Shown here: positions 1 through 6,241 of the stretch, one piece after another
Position numbering within the stretch: the first letter of the stretch is position 1
How the letters are laid out: the number at the start of each line of letters is the position of its first letter
DNA from: Actinomycetes bacterium
GTDB lineage: Bacteria > Actinomycetota > Acidimicrobiia > Acidimicrobiales > RAAP-2
NCBI GenBank assembly: GCA_021826655.1
Contig: JAKAZC010000171.1
Span: 1 to 6,241 of the forward strand
DNA: 6,241 nucleotides
Direction of reading: 5' to 3'
The notes under the pieces: model-generated
Databases searched by the model: none
Seen by the model: only the letters and a program-made list of their open reading frames with translations
What the model was told of the DNA's origin: nothing
Program-made: the position numbers and the translations under genes

Positions 1-402
1 GTCGACGGCGACGGGTGCTTCCAGATGACCGCCCAGGAGCTGGTGACCGCCAGCTCCGAGCGGATCCCGGTCAAGATCGCCATCCTCAACAACGCCTACC
101 TCGGCATGGTCCGCCAGTGGCAGGAGATGTTCTACGAGGAGCGCTACTCCGAGGTCTACCTCTCGCCCGACCTGCCCGACTACGTGGGCTGGGCCGAGGC
201 CATGGGGTGCGTGGGCATCAAGGTGGAGTCCCCCGACGACGTGGCCACGGCCATCGACAAGGCGAACTCGGTCGACGACCGCCCGGTGGTGGTCGACTTC
301 CGCACCGACGCCTTCGAGAAGGTCTTCCCGATGGTGGCCGCGGGCGCGTCGAACGACGACATCATGGTCGACCCGTCGCTGCTGGGCGGAGCCGGGTCAT
401 GA
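1..402 (+). CDS. ilvB: Acetolactate synthase large (catalytic) subunit, 3' end only
   Basis: This is the last 133 residues of the thiamine diphosphate-dependent enzyme that condenses two pyruvates to acetolactate, or pyruvate plus 2-ketobutyrate to acetohydroxybutyrate. It catalyses the first committed step of valine, leucine and isoleucine synthesis in the cytoplasm. The reading frame is open from the first base, so the gene begins upstream of the window. The fragment opens inside the ThDP/Mg2+-binding motif: GDG at residues 3-5 and the partner NN at 30-31, with the family sequence GDGCFQMTAQEL between. GMVRQWQEMFY follows (35-45). Its Trp40 aligns with the Trp that governs sulfonylurea/imidazolinone sensitivity in plant and yeast enzymes, so the sensitive-type residue is kept. 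The end, with VFPMVAAGASNDD, is the normal family C-terminus, so the 3' end is intact. The stop codon overlaps the ilvN start, which implies translational coupling. Identity is very secure. Confidence 0.96.
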   Translation, partial: VDGDGCFQMTAQELVTASSERIPVKIAILNNAYLGMVRQWQEMFYEERYSEVYLSPDLPDYVGWAEAMGCVGIKVESPDDVATAIDKANSVDDRPVVVDFRTDAFEKVFPMVAAGASNDDIMVDPSLLGGAGS

Positions 403-959
403 GCGTCTACGGGACCGACAAGGCGCACCACACCCTGAGCGTGCTGGTCGAGAACAAGTCCGGGGTCCTGGCCCGGGTGGCCAGCCTGTTCAGCCGGCGC
501 GGCTACAACATCTTCAGCCTGGCGGTCGCTCCGTCGGACGACCCCCGCCTGAGCCGGATCACCATCGTGGTCGACGTGGAGTCCGCTCCGCTCGACCAGA
601 TCATGAAGCAGCTGGACAAGCTGATCCCGGTGGTGTCGATCCGCGAGCTCGACCCGGCCCGTGCCCGCGAGCGCGAGCTGCTGCTGGCCACCGTCGACGC
701 CGGCCCCGACACGCGTGGTGCGGTGATCCAGCTGGTCGGGGTGTTCGAGGGGAAGATCGTCGACGTGGGTCCCGGTCACCTGACCGTGATGCTGGCCGGT
801 GCCCCCACCAAGCTCGACGACTTCGAGGACCTCATCCGCCCCTACGGCATCGTCGAGATGCAGCGGACGGGCCGGGTGGCGTTGCCTATGCTTGACCGAG
901 CCGATCACCGGGGGCAGACCGCCACCGGTCCGGCACCCACCACAGAAAAGGCAGGTTGA
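399..959 (+). CDS. ilvN: Acetolactate synthase small (regulatory) subunit
   Basis: This encodes a 186-residue regulatory partner of IlvB. In this family the small subunit activates the catalytic subunit and confers feedback inhibition by valine. An N-terminal ACT domain spans roughly residues 11-83 and includes HTLSVLVENKSGVLARV and FSRRGYNIFSLAV; the Asn-Lys-Ser-Gly loop at 19-22 lies where family members bind the effector amino acid. The second conserved domain runs from about 90 to 165 (RELLLATV, FEGKIVDVGPGHLTVMLAG, IRPYGIVEMQRTGRVAL). A poorly conserved tail of about 20 residues follows (166-186), which makes the protein slightly longer than the usual 160-175. The ATG is chosen because it overlaps the ilvB stop in the classic ATGA arrangement and starts right before the ACT domain. 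The frame is open further upstream, but that part only shadows ilvB. ilvC follows 6 bases later, so the three genes form one operon. Confidence 0.96.
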   Translation: MSVYGTDKAHHTLSVLVENKSGVLARVASLFSRRGYNIFSLAVAPSDDPRLSRITIVVDVESAPLDQIMKQLDKLIPVVSIRELDPARARERELLLATVDAGPDTRGAVIQLVGVFEGKIVDVGPGHLTVMLAGAPTKLDDFEDLIRPYGIVEMQRTGRVALPMLDRADHRGQTATGPAPTTEKAG

Positions 960-965
960 CCGACG

Positions 966-1991
966 ATGGCCACGTTGTACTACGAGAAGGATGCGGACGC
1001 CGGACTCATCGGCAGCCGCAAGGTGGCCGTCATCGGCTACGGCTCCCAGGGCCACGCCCATGCGCTCAACCTGTCCGAGTCCGGGGTCGACGTGCGGGTC
1101 GGCCTCCGCGACGACTCGGCGTCGCGGGCCAAGGCCACCGAGGCCGGCCTGCGGGTGCTGTCGGTGGCCGAGGCCGCGGCCGAGGCCGACCTGATCATGA
1201 TTCTCCTGCCCGACACCGAGCAGGCCCGGGTCTACGAGGCCGAGATCGCCCCGCACCTGAACGCGGGGGACGCCCTGTTCTTCGCCCACGGCTTCAACAT
1301 CCGGTTCGACCTGATCACGCCACCGGCCGACGTCGACGTGGCCATGGTGGCCCCGAAGGGCCCGGGCCACCTGGTGCGGCGCACCTACACCGAGGGCGGC
1401 GGCGTGCCCTCGCTGGTGGCCGTGGCCCAGGACGCCACCGGCGGCGCCCACGCGCTGGCGCTCAGCTACGCGCACGGCATCGGGGGGACCCGGGCCGGGG
1501 TGCTCGACACCACGTTCGCCGAGGAGACCGAGACCGACCTGTTCGGTGAGCAGGTCGTCCTGTGCGGCGGCATGACCGCGCTGGTCCAGGCCGGCTTCGA
1601 GACGCTCGTCGACGCCGGCTACCAGCCCGAGTCGGCCTACTTCGAGTGCCTGCACGAGCTCAAGCTCATCGTCGATCTCATGTACGAGCAGGGGATCGCC
1701 GGCATGCGCTACTCGATCTCGGACACGGCCGAGTACGGCGACCTGACCCGCGGCCCCCGGGTGATCAACCAGGCGGTCAAGGACGAGATGCGGGCCATCC
1801 TCGACGAGATCCAGGACGGCCGGTTCGCCGCCGAGTGGGTGGCCGAGAACAGGAACGGCCGCCCGAACTACGAGGCGCTGAAGAAGGCCGGCCAGGAGCA
1901 CCAGATCGAACGGGTCGGTGCCGAGCTGCGGGAGATGATGCCGTTCGTCAGCGCCGGCAAGCAGAAGGTGCAGGACATCTCGGGGGGCTGA
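966..1991 (+). CDS. ilvC: Ketol-acid reductoisomerase, class I (short form)
   Basis: This 341-residue enzyme carries out the Mg2+-dependent alkyl migration and NAD(P)H reduction of acetolactate or acetohydroxybutyrate to the dihydroxy acids, the step after IlvBN. Its length fits class I enzymes (about 330-340). The N-terminal Rossmann domain shows GYGSQGH at 24-30. The cofactor loop after strand 2 reads GLRDDSAS (46-53), with Arg48, Ser51 and Ser53 as in NADPH-type loops but two acidic residues between them. AHGF at 107-110 carries the conserved His, and PKGPGH lies at 130-135. The C-terminal helical domain has the Mg2+ ligands Asp191 and Glu195 (DLFGEQ), Glu227 and Glu231 ([12 protein letters not shown]), and the substrate Ser252 in [11 protein letters not shown] purine-rich AAAAGGCAGG at about 946-955 lies 10 bases before the ATG and can serve as ribosome binding site. 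The gene is intact, and identity is very secure. Confidence 0.97.
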   Translation: MATLYYEKDADAGLIGSRKVAVIGYGSQGHAHALNLSESGVDVRVGLRDDSASRAKATEAGLRVLSVAEAAAEADLIMILLPDTEQARVYEAEIAPHLNAGDALFFAHGFNIRFDLITPPADVDVAMVAPKGPGHLVRRTYTEGGGVPSLVAVAQDATGGAHALALSYAHGIGGTRAGVLDTTFAEETETDLFGEQVVLCGGMTALVQAGFETLVDAGYQPESAYFECLHELKLIVDLMYEQGIAGMRYSISDTAEYGDLTRGPRVINQAVKDEMRAILDEIQDGRFAAEWVAENRNGRPNYEALKKAGQEHQIERVGAELREMMPFVSAGKQKVQDISGG

Positions 1992-2008
1992 CCCGACGTG
2001 CCGCTCCC

Positions 2009-2040
2009 CCGGCCGTCGAATCTGCCGGTGTCGCCGGCCG
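2009..2040 (+). terminator. Weak possible hairpin after ilvC
   Basis: The 9-base string CCGGCCGTC occurs at 2009-2017 and again at 2034-2042. Because CGGCCG is self-complementary, the two copies (2010-2015 and 2035-2040) can pair over 6 bases. A competing inner hairpin pairs GCCGG (2024-2028) with CCGGC (2034-2038). There is no T tract after either. This is the only structure I see downstream of the ilvC stop that could end the ilvBNC transcript. It is weak and could be chance in such GC-rich DNA. Confidence 0.25.
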
Positions 2041-2106
2041 TCCATCCGACTTCCAGCCTGGTGCCCCTACTGACGGTGACCGCTGATGCACGCCTGGTGA
2101 CGTTGG

Positions 2107-2135
2107 TGGACATCGCCCGGGTTGCTTGGTAGAAC
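2107..2135 (+). promoter_or_regulatory. Candidate sigma-70-type promoter of the secreted-protein gene
   Basis: TGGACA at 2107-2112 matches the -35 consensus TTGACA at 5 of 6 positions. It is separated by exactly 17 bases from TAGAAC at 2130-2135, which matches TATAAT at 4 of 6. A TG dinucleotide at 2127-2128, one base before the -10, gives an extended -10 element. Transcription would start near 2142 and leave an untranslated leader of about 50 bases before the ATG at 2191. This supports independent expression of the secreted-protein gene rather than read-through from ilvC. The site was found by eye and no start site has been mapped. Confidence 0.55.
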
Positions 2136-2179
2136 TGCATGCGACAGGCGGTTGCTCATTCGGTGGAAGAGCGGAACAT

Positions 2180-2186
2180 GGGGGGA
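2180..2186 (+). promoter_or_regulatory. Ribosome binding site that decides the start at 2191
   Basis: The run GGGGGGA ends 4 bases before the ATG at 2191 (the last G is 5 bases before it), a usable Shine-Dalgarno spacing. It favours this ATG over the in-frame ATG at 2212, which has no purine run before it, and over the in-frame TTG at 2122, which lies inside the promoter candidate. Confidence 0.55.
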
Positions 2187-2190
2187 CAAG

Positions 2191-2331
2191 ATGTCGGCGG
2201 AATCTGTAGCAATGGTTGGTGGGCGTGCGCGAGCGCGCACGGTGGGCCGGACCTTCCGGCTCGGCCTGGCGGCGGCGGTGCTCGGCGTGACCGGCGTGGG
2301 GGTCGCGGCGGTGGCGACGCCGGCGTACGCC
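2191..2331 (+). other. Signal peptide region of the secreted protein
   Basis: This stretch encodes residues 1-47. The order is basic region, hydrophobic Ala/Val/Gly/Leu core, then helix-breaking Pro44 and Ala-Tyr-Ala at -3 to -1. The Arg residues do not form a clear twin-arginine motif (no S/T-R-R-x-F-L-K), so Sec export is more likely. If translation really begins at 2212, the peptide is 40 residues and the cleavage site is unchanged. Confidence 0.85.
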
Positions 2332-4146
2332 GGCACCATTCCGGTGCCCACGAACGAGTTCTTCGCGTTTCCGGGGCCGACCGGATTCGCACAGGTGGCG
2401 ACCGTCGGTGCCGCCAGCTCGCCGACGTCGGCCAGCCAGGGCTCCAGCTTCGTCATCGCCAACCCTGGTGGTAGCCAGGTGGTGCCGACGACCAACTCGG
2501 GTGTGCCGGTCAACTACATCAGCGGAAACGCCCAGTACTACGAGATCCCCACGGGGGCCACGTATGTCAGTGCCTCGGCCAGTGGGCCCCTGACCTGGAC
2601 CGGTGGTTCGGGTGCGGGTGGGATCCCGGCTTCGGGTAGCGCGCCGCTCACCATCACCGAATGCACCGCAGCCGGACAGTCTGGCTGCACCGCCGCGAAC
2701 TTCGCCGTCCAGCAGGTCGTCAACGGCGTGTACTCCGGCTTCGGTGGGCCCCCCCCGTACTACCCCTACCTCGAGGTGTCGACCGGGTCCACCAAGATCC
2801 CGGCCGGCTCGACGCTGACGCTTCCCACGGTCGACGTCACCCTGCAGGCCTCGGGTGCGGTCGGTACGGTGCTGAACTGGAGTCAGTTCGAGTTCGACAC
2901 CAACGCCAACGTGACGCTGTTCGGAAGTCCGGTGACCGCTGCGGTCATCGGCTACCCGTCGGCGCTCTATACGGGGACGCTGCCGGTGACGGCACCGAAC
3001 CCCAACGGAGGGCTGAACGAGCAGTTCATTCCCTACTACCCACCGCCGGTGCTGACCAGCACCACCATCGGCGCCCCGGCTCCGTACATCGCCGTGTCCA
3101 ACGCCACGCCGATCAACTCGTCGGCCACCGGTGTGGTCCTCAACGTGACCGGAGCCAACTGGACGGCGTCGACCTCGGGCACCCTGGCCTTCAGCGGCTG
3201 CCCGACCGGAGCCACCTGCGCTGACACCGGCACGTTCACCACGAACGCGTCGGGTGCGGTCACCGGCACCATCACCTTCGGTGCCAACGAGCAGCTGGCC
3301 ACCAGCCAGAGCCCCATCACCGTGACCATCACGGCCACGGCGGGTACGGAGTCGGCCACCACCCCGGTGACCGTCAACCCGTACCAGGCGTTCGCGTCGA
3401 CGTGCTCGATCGGTAAGACGAGTGGAGCCACCTGCTCCATCAACCAGACCATCTCGGCCACGGTGACCGGCACCGCCCTCACCATCAGTGAGGTCACGAC
3501 GGCTCCCAACGGCACCAACGAGGCAGTGACCCTGTCCCCGGTGACCCTGGGCCTCGGCGCCGGCACCAACAACCAGCAGTTCGACCAGTCTCAGGGTCTG
3601 CTGAACACGGTTGTGGTGAGCGATGATCGCGGCACCCTCGGTGGCTGGTCGGTGACCGGTCAGATGGGTGGCGACTTCATCAACGGCACCCCGGTGGGAC
3701 CGACCGCGGACAACGTCATCCCCGCGGACTTCCTCACCTGGCAGCCTGCGGTGGCGCTGGAGACGGCAGGCACCCTGCCGGCCAACAACGCCAACACCAT
3801 CGGATGCCCGGACCAGACGCCTGCGCCGACCGGATACCCGCTCTGCACGGGCCCCTCGGCACTGCCCGCTGTGGCCGGTGCCGCAGCTGGTAGTGCGGGT
3901 GTGAACGGCACGGGTGCCGGAACCGGTGGCGTCGCCACCATGCCTGCTGAGGTCACCGCCGGTCACCCGGCCGTCCTCAACAATGGTGCCGGTAGCCCCG
4001 CCGAGCTGTGCGCTACGGCGACCGGTGCCGCCCCTGGTGGTGGCGGTGGAGTGCTCTGCGAGGCAGGTCTCTCGCTGGCCATCCCGCCGTACGTGGCTGC
4101 CGGGACGTACTCGGCCACCATGAACATCGTGGTGATCGGCCTCTGA
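2191..4146 (+). CDS. Secreted Thr/Ser/Gly-rich surface protein with WxL-like C-terminal domain
   Basis: This encodes a 651-residue exported protein of unknown function. Residues 1-47 form a Sec-type signal peptide: Arg-rich n-region (RARARTVGRTFR, 12-23), hydrophobic core (24-41) and a signal peptidase I site ATPAYA before Gly48. The mature chain looks all-beta and low in Lys. Residues 48-300 contain Pro/Tyr patches (GGPPPYYPY 185-193; IPYYPPPV 280-287) and IPTGAT/IPAGST strands that I do not assign to a family. Residues about 304-396 resemble an Ig-like fold of the neocarzinostatin/IPT kind (VTGANW, two Cys, NASGAVTGTITFG). The C-terminus from about 473 to 651 has VVVSDDRG, GGWSVTG, a Gly/Ala-rich stretch (553-622) and a terminal strand GTYSATMNIVVIGL. 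These are the landmarks of actinobacterial WxL-like domains. Ten cysteines form five close pairs: 158/166, 337/343, 405/415, 539/552 and 607/623. There is no LPXTG motif, SLH domain or C-terminal membrane helix, so any wall attachment would have to come from the WxL-like domain. The gene has its own promoter candidate and ends at the shared terminator. The coding call is secure. The domain assignments are inferred from pattern memory. Confidence 0.9.
   Translation: MSAESVAMVGGRARARTVGRTFRLGLAAAVLGVTGVGVAAVATPAYAGTIPVPTNEFFAFPGPTGFAQVATVGAASSPTSASQGSSFVIANPGGSQVVPTTNSGVPVNYISGNAQYYEIPTGATYVSASASGPLTWTGGSGAGGIPASGSAPLTITECTAAGQSGCTAANFAVQQVVNGVYSGFGGPPPYYPYLEVSTGSTKIPAGSTLTLPTVDVTLQASGAVGTVLNWSQFEFDTNANVTLFGSPVTAAVIGYPSALYTGTLPVTAPNPNGGLNEQFIPYYPPPVLTSTTIGAPAPYIAVSNATPINSSATGVVLNVTGANWTASTSGTLAFSGCPTGATCADTGTFTTNASGAVTGTITFGANEQLATSQSPITVTITATAGTESATTPVTVNPYQAFASTCSIGKTSGATCSINQTISATVTGTALTISEVTTAPNGTNEAVTLSPVTLGLGAGTNNQQFDQSQGLLNTVVVSDDRGTLGGWSVTGQMGGDFINGTPVGPTADNVIPADFLTWQPAVALETAGTLPANNANTIGCPDQTPAPTGYPLCTGPSALPAVAGAAAGSAGVNGTGAGTGGVATMPAEVTAGHPAVLNNGAGSPAELCATATGAAPGGGGGVLCEAGLSLAIPPYVAAGTYSATMNIVVIGL
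3607..4143 (+). other. WxL-like C-terminal domain of the secreted protein
   Basis: This stretch encodes residues 473-651. The features seen are a beta strand with TVVVSDDRG, then GGWSVTGQM with the Trp at 486, DFING, IPADFLTWQP, a Gly/Ala-rich region bearing two Cys pairs, and a final LSLAIPPYVAAGTYSATMNI strand. In WxL proteins of Gram-positive bacteria this fold binds peptidoglycan non-covalently, with a first WxL motif and a second near the C-terminus. Here the first is W-S-V and the second Trp motif is absent, as in many divergent actinobacterial versions. The assignment is by remembered pattern, not by a profile search. Confidence 0.5.
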
Positions 4147-4164
4147 GCCGGTAGTCGGTAGGAA

Positions 4165-4199
4165 ACGGCGAGGGCCCGGTACTCCCGGGTCCCCGCCGT
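4165..4199. terminator. Bidirectional hairpin terminator between convergent genes
   Basis: The arm at 4165-4179 pairs with the arm at 4185-4199 over 15 positions, with one A-C mismatch and one G-U pair, around the 5-base loop TACTC. It starts 18 bases after the secreted-protein stop and ends 5 bases before the serC stop on the other strand. On the minus strand the stem is followed by TTTCC, and on the plus strand there is no T run. The very GC-rich stem in a 57-base convergent gap strongly suggests a shared terminator. Confidence 0.8.
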
Positions 4200-4203
4200 C
4201 CAC

Positions 4204-5361
4204 CTACGGGGCCAGGGCCCCGACCACGTGGGTGATGCAGGCGCACAGGGCGGCGACGTCCTCGGGGTCGATGGCCGGGAACATGGCGATGCGCAGTTGG
4301 TTCCGCCCGAGCTTGCGGTAGGGCTCGGTGTCGACGATGCCGTTGGCCCGCAGCACCTTGGCGACGAGGGCGGCGTCGATCGCCTCGTCGAGGTCGACGG
4401 TGCCGATGACGTGGCTCCGGTCCTGCGCCCGCGAGACGAACGGCGTGGCGAAGTCGGCGTTGTCGGCCCAGGTGTAGAGGATCTCCGCCGACCGGTCGCT
4501 GCGCCCCACCGAGAACTCCAGGCCGCCGTTGTCGTTGAACCACCGGACCTGGTCGTCGAAGAGGAACAGGGTGGCCAGCGCCGGGGTGTTGTAGGTCTGG
4601 TCGAGACGCGAGTTGTCCAGGGCGATGGTCAGGTCCATGGACGCCGGCACCCACCGACCGGTGGCGGCGATGGCCCCGATCCGTTCGACGGCGGCCGGCG
4701 AGAGCAGTGCCACCCACAGCCCGCCGTCGGAGCCGAAGCACTTCTGCGGGGCGAAGTAGTAGGCGTCGAACTCCGACGCGTCCACGGCGAGCCCGCCCGC
4801 GCCCGACGTGGCGTCGACGGCCACCAGGCCACCTCCGTCGGCGGGCGGGATCGCATCCTCGGGCCGCCGGATCGGCATCATCACGCCGGTCGAGGTCTCG
4901 TTGTGGGTGAGGGCGTAGAGGTCGATGTCGTCCCGTGCCACCGGGAGCGGGTGGGTGCCGACCTCGGAGGTGATCACCTCGGGGTTGCCCAGATGGGGGG
5001 CTTGGGCGGCGGCGGTGGCGAATTTGGACGAGAACTCGCCGAAGGTGAGGTGCTGGCTCTTCGACTCGATGAGCCCGAAGGTGGCGGCGTCCCAGAAGCA
5101 GGTCGTCCCGCCGTTGCCGAGGACGACCTCGTAGCCGTCGGGGAGGGAGAACAGCGAGGCCAGCCCGGACCGCAGGCTGCCCACCACCGACTTCACCGTC
5201 TTCTGGCGGTGGCTGGTGCCGAGGTAGGTCCGCGAGACGGCCGACAGGGCCTCCACGGACTGGGGGCGCACCTTGGAGGGTCCGGCTCCGAAGCGCCCGT
5301 CGACGGGCAGCAGATTGTCGGGGATGCGGATGTCAGGGGTCTCGATCACGTATGGAATCAT
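4204..5361 (-). CDS. serC: Phosphoserine aminotransferase, actinobacterial type
   Basis: This encodes a 385-residue PLP enzyme (class V aminotransferase family) that makes 3-phosphoserine from 3-phosphohydroxypyruvate and glutamate, the second step of serine synthesis; the family also acts in PLP synthesis. Numbering is from the ATG at 5361. The N-terminal [11 protein letters not shown] begins at 23 and typifies the family. [10 protein letters not shown] at 82-91 binds the cofactor phosphate, and Trp90 would stack on the PLP ring. HNETSTGV lies at 153-160, and DATSGAGG at 183-190 supplies the Asp that pairs with the pyridine nitrogen. [12 protein letters not shown] at 203-214 carries the Schiff-base Lys207. 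[10 protein letters not shown] near the end (356-365) holds a substrate-carboxylate Arg. Length agrees with mycobacterial SerC (about 376). An in-frame ATG at 5370 would give 388 residues; 5361 is preferred because GAG lies a few bases upstream, but neither site has a strong ribosome binding sequence. The gene converges on the secreted-protein gene and diverges from the aminotransferase. Confidence 0.94.
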   Translation of the reverse strand: MIPYVIETPDIRIPDNLLPVDGRFGAGPSKVRPQSVEALSAVSRTYLGTSHRQKTVKSVVGSLRSGLASLFSLPDGYEVVLGNGGTTCFWDAATFGLIESKSQHLTFGEFSSKFATAAAQAPHLGNPEVITSEVGTHPLPVARDDIDLYALTHNETSTGVMMPIRRPEDAIPPADGGGLVAVDATSGAGGLAVDASEFDAYYFAPQKCFGSDGGLWVALLSPAAVERIGAIAATGRWVPASMDLTIALDNSRLDQTYNTPALATLFLFDDQVRWFNDNGGLEFSVGRSDRSAEILYTWADNADFATPFVSRAQDRSHVIGTVDLDEAIDAALVAKVLRANGIVDTEPYRKLGRNQLRIAMFPAIDPEDVAALCACITHVVGALAP

Positions 5362-5368
5362 GGCACTC

Positions 5369-6241
5369 ATGGCCCAGCACACAGAAACAGGCAGCGCGGC
5401 GGCCACGGGCAACCGGATCTCGGCCCGGATCGCCGCCGTCTCCCCGTCCGCCACCCTGGCCGTCGACGCCAGAGCCAAGGCGCTGCAGGCCCGGGGCGAG
5501 AACGTGATCGGGTTCGGGGCCGGTGAGCCCGACTTCCCGACCCCCGACGCCGTCGTGTCCGCCGCCGAGGCGGCCTGCCGGGACCCCAGGAACCACCGCT
5601 ACACCCCCACGGCGGGACTGCCCGAGCTCCGCGAGGCGATCACCGTCAAGACGCGGCGCGACTCGGGCCTCGAGGTGGCCGCCTCCCAGGTCCTGGTGAC
5701 CAACGGGGGCAAGCAGGCCGTGGCCAACACCTTCGCCGTGCTGTGCGATCCGGGCGACGAGGTCCTGGTGCCGGCGCCGTACTGGACCACCTACCCCGAG
5801 TCGATCGCCCTGGCCGGCGGGCTTCCGGTGATCGTCCCGACCGACGCCGCCAGCGGGTTCCGGGTCACCGTCGACCAGCTCGAGGCGGCCCGCACGCCCC
5901 GCACCAAGGTCCTGCTCTTCGTGTCGCCCTCCAACCCGACCGGGGCCGTGTACCCGGTCGAGGCGGTGGAGGCGATCGGCCGGTGGGCCGCGTCCCACGG
6001 CATCTGGGTGGTGACCGACGAGATCTACGAGCACCTGGTGTACGGCGCCGCCGAGCACCACTCCCTGCCGGTCGTCGTGCCCGAGCTGGCCGATACCTGC
6101 GTGGTGGTGAACGGGGTGGCCAAGACCTACGCCATGACCGGGTGGCGGGTCGGGTGGATGCTCGGTCCGACCGACGTGATCGCGGCGGCCACCAACCTGC
6201 AGTCCCACGAGACCTCCAACGTGGCCAACGTGTCCCAACGG
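5369..6241 (+). CDS. aspC: Class I aspartate-type aminotransferase, truncated by the window end
   Basis: This gives the first 291 residues of a fold-type I PLP aminotransferase of about 390-400 residues; roughly the last 100 lie beyond the window. Family members transfer amino groups between aspartate and 2-oxoglutarate, and some also act on prephenate or aromatic substrates, so the exact substrate is open. Landmarks in order are [18 protein letters not shown] (16-33), [12 protein letters not shown] (48-59), the phosphate-binding TNGGKQA (111-117), the stacking aromatic in PYWTTYPE (137-144), SPSNPTG with Asn189 (186-192), [10 protein letters not shown] with Asp217 and Tyr220, and [15 protein letters not shown] with the Schiff-base Lys252 and Arg260. 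An in-frame ATG at 5360 would add three residues. I prefer 5369 because the GGA at 5354-5356 is too close to 5360 and acceptably, if widely, spaced from 5369. Its start nearly touches that of divergent serC. Another symbol such as aspB would serve equally well. Confidence 0.93.
   Translation, partial: MAQHTETGSAAATGNRISARIAAVSPSATLAVDARAKALQARGENVIGFGAGEPDFPTPDAVVSAAEAACRDPRNHRYTPTAGLPELREAITVKTRRDSGLEVAASQVLVTNGGKQAVANTFAVLCDPGDEVLVPAPYWTTYPESIALAGGLPVIVPTDAASGFRVTVDQLEAARTPRTKVLLFVSPSNPTGAVYPVEAVEAIGRWAASHGIWVVTDEIYEHLVYGAAEHHSLPVVVPELADTCVVVNGVAKTYAMTGWRVGWMLGPTDVIAAATNLQSHETSNVANVSQR

Noticed and set aside
180..2045. Long minus-strand open frame of about 620 codons antisense to the ilv genes
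   Set aside because: Its translation is rich in Arg, Gly, His and Val with no domain pattern. It is the expected shadow of high-GC3 genes on the other strand, which carry clear IlvB, IlvN and IlvC motifs.
2122..2190. In-frame TTG at 2122 as start of the secreted protein
   Set aside because: It lies between the -35 and -10 of the promoter candidate, upstream of the expected transcript start, and would place 23 polar residues before the signal peptide.
2229..2556. Many Asn-X-Ser/Thr sequons in the secreted protein as sign of N-glycosylation
   Set aside because: A Thr/Ser/Asn-rich chain yields such triplets by chance, and actinobacteria mainly use O-mannosylation. No evidence in the window supports N-glycosylation.
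1948..4203. Minus-strand open frame of about 750 codons antisense to the secreted-protein gene
   Set aside because: It is low-complexity Arg/Gly/Asp-rich sequence with no start context, whereas the plus strand shows a promoter, ribosome site, signal peptide and ordered Cys pairs. It is a compositional shadow.
5370..5478. N-terminal extension of SerC by up to 39 residues in the open frame upstream
   Set aside because: The extension overlaps the divergent aminotransferase coding sequence, resembles no SerC N-terminus, and would exceed the family length.
4228..5526. Plus-strand open frame of about 430 codons across serC
   Set aside because: The translation is Gly/Val/Arg/Asp-rich without motifs, while the minus strand carries every catalytic landmark of SerC.
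5333..6238. Minus-strand open frame of about 300 codons across the aminotransferase
   Set aside because: It is Gly/His/Arg-rich antisense shadow sequence. The plus strand has the complete order of class I aminotransferase motifs.

Overview
The window comes from a high-GC bacterial chromosome, most likely an actinobacterium. Coding regions strongly prefer G or C at the third codon position. The phosphoserine aminotransferase is of the actinobacterial/mycobacterial type, and the secreted protein ends in a domain that resembles the WxL-like domains of actinobacterial surface proteins. A class such as Acidimicrobiia is plausible, but this is an inference from the overall look of the proteins and cannot be settled here.

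Layout. Positions 1-1991 hold a compact plus-strand branched-chain amino acid operon: the 3' end of ilvB (acetolactate synthase catalytic subunit), ilvN (regulatory subunit, overlapping ilvB by 4 bases) and ilvC (ketol-acid reductoisomerase, 6 bases after ilvN). These give the first two steps of valine/isoleucine synthesis. A gap of about 200 bases follows. It contains a weak possible hairpin just after ilvC and a good extended -10 promoter candidate (TGGACA, 17 bases, TAGAAC) for the next gene. Positions 2191-4146 encode a 651-residue exported Thr/Ser/Gly/Ala-rich protein with a signal peptide, beta-rich modules, ten cysteines in five close pairs and a WxL-like C-terminus. It is the only gene here without a clear function.

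A strong hairpin at 4165-4199 sits between the convergent ends of the secreted-protein gene and serC, and probably terminates both. serC (minus strand, 4204-5361) makes phosphoserine for serine synthesis. Head to head with it, and almost touching at the start codons, is a plus-strand class I aspartate-type aminotransferase (5369 to the window end, truncated by the window).

Four of the five protein families are core amino acid metabolism: branched-chain synthesis, serine synthesis and a glutamate/aspartate transaminase. The secreted protein is a lineage-type accessory gene with its own promoter, set between them. I see no RNA genes, CRISPR arrays, insertion sequences or phage genes. The points that deserve a second look are the secreted WxL-like protein with its Cys-pair pattern and C8 tract, and the very tight divergent start region between serC and the aminotransferase.
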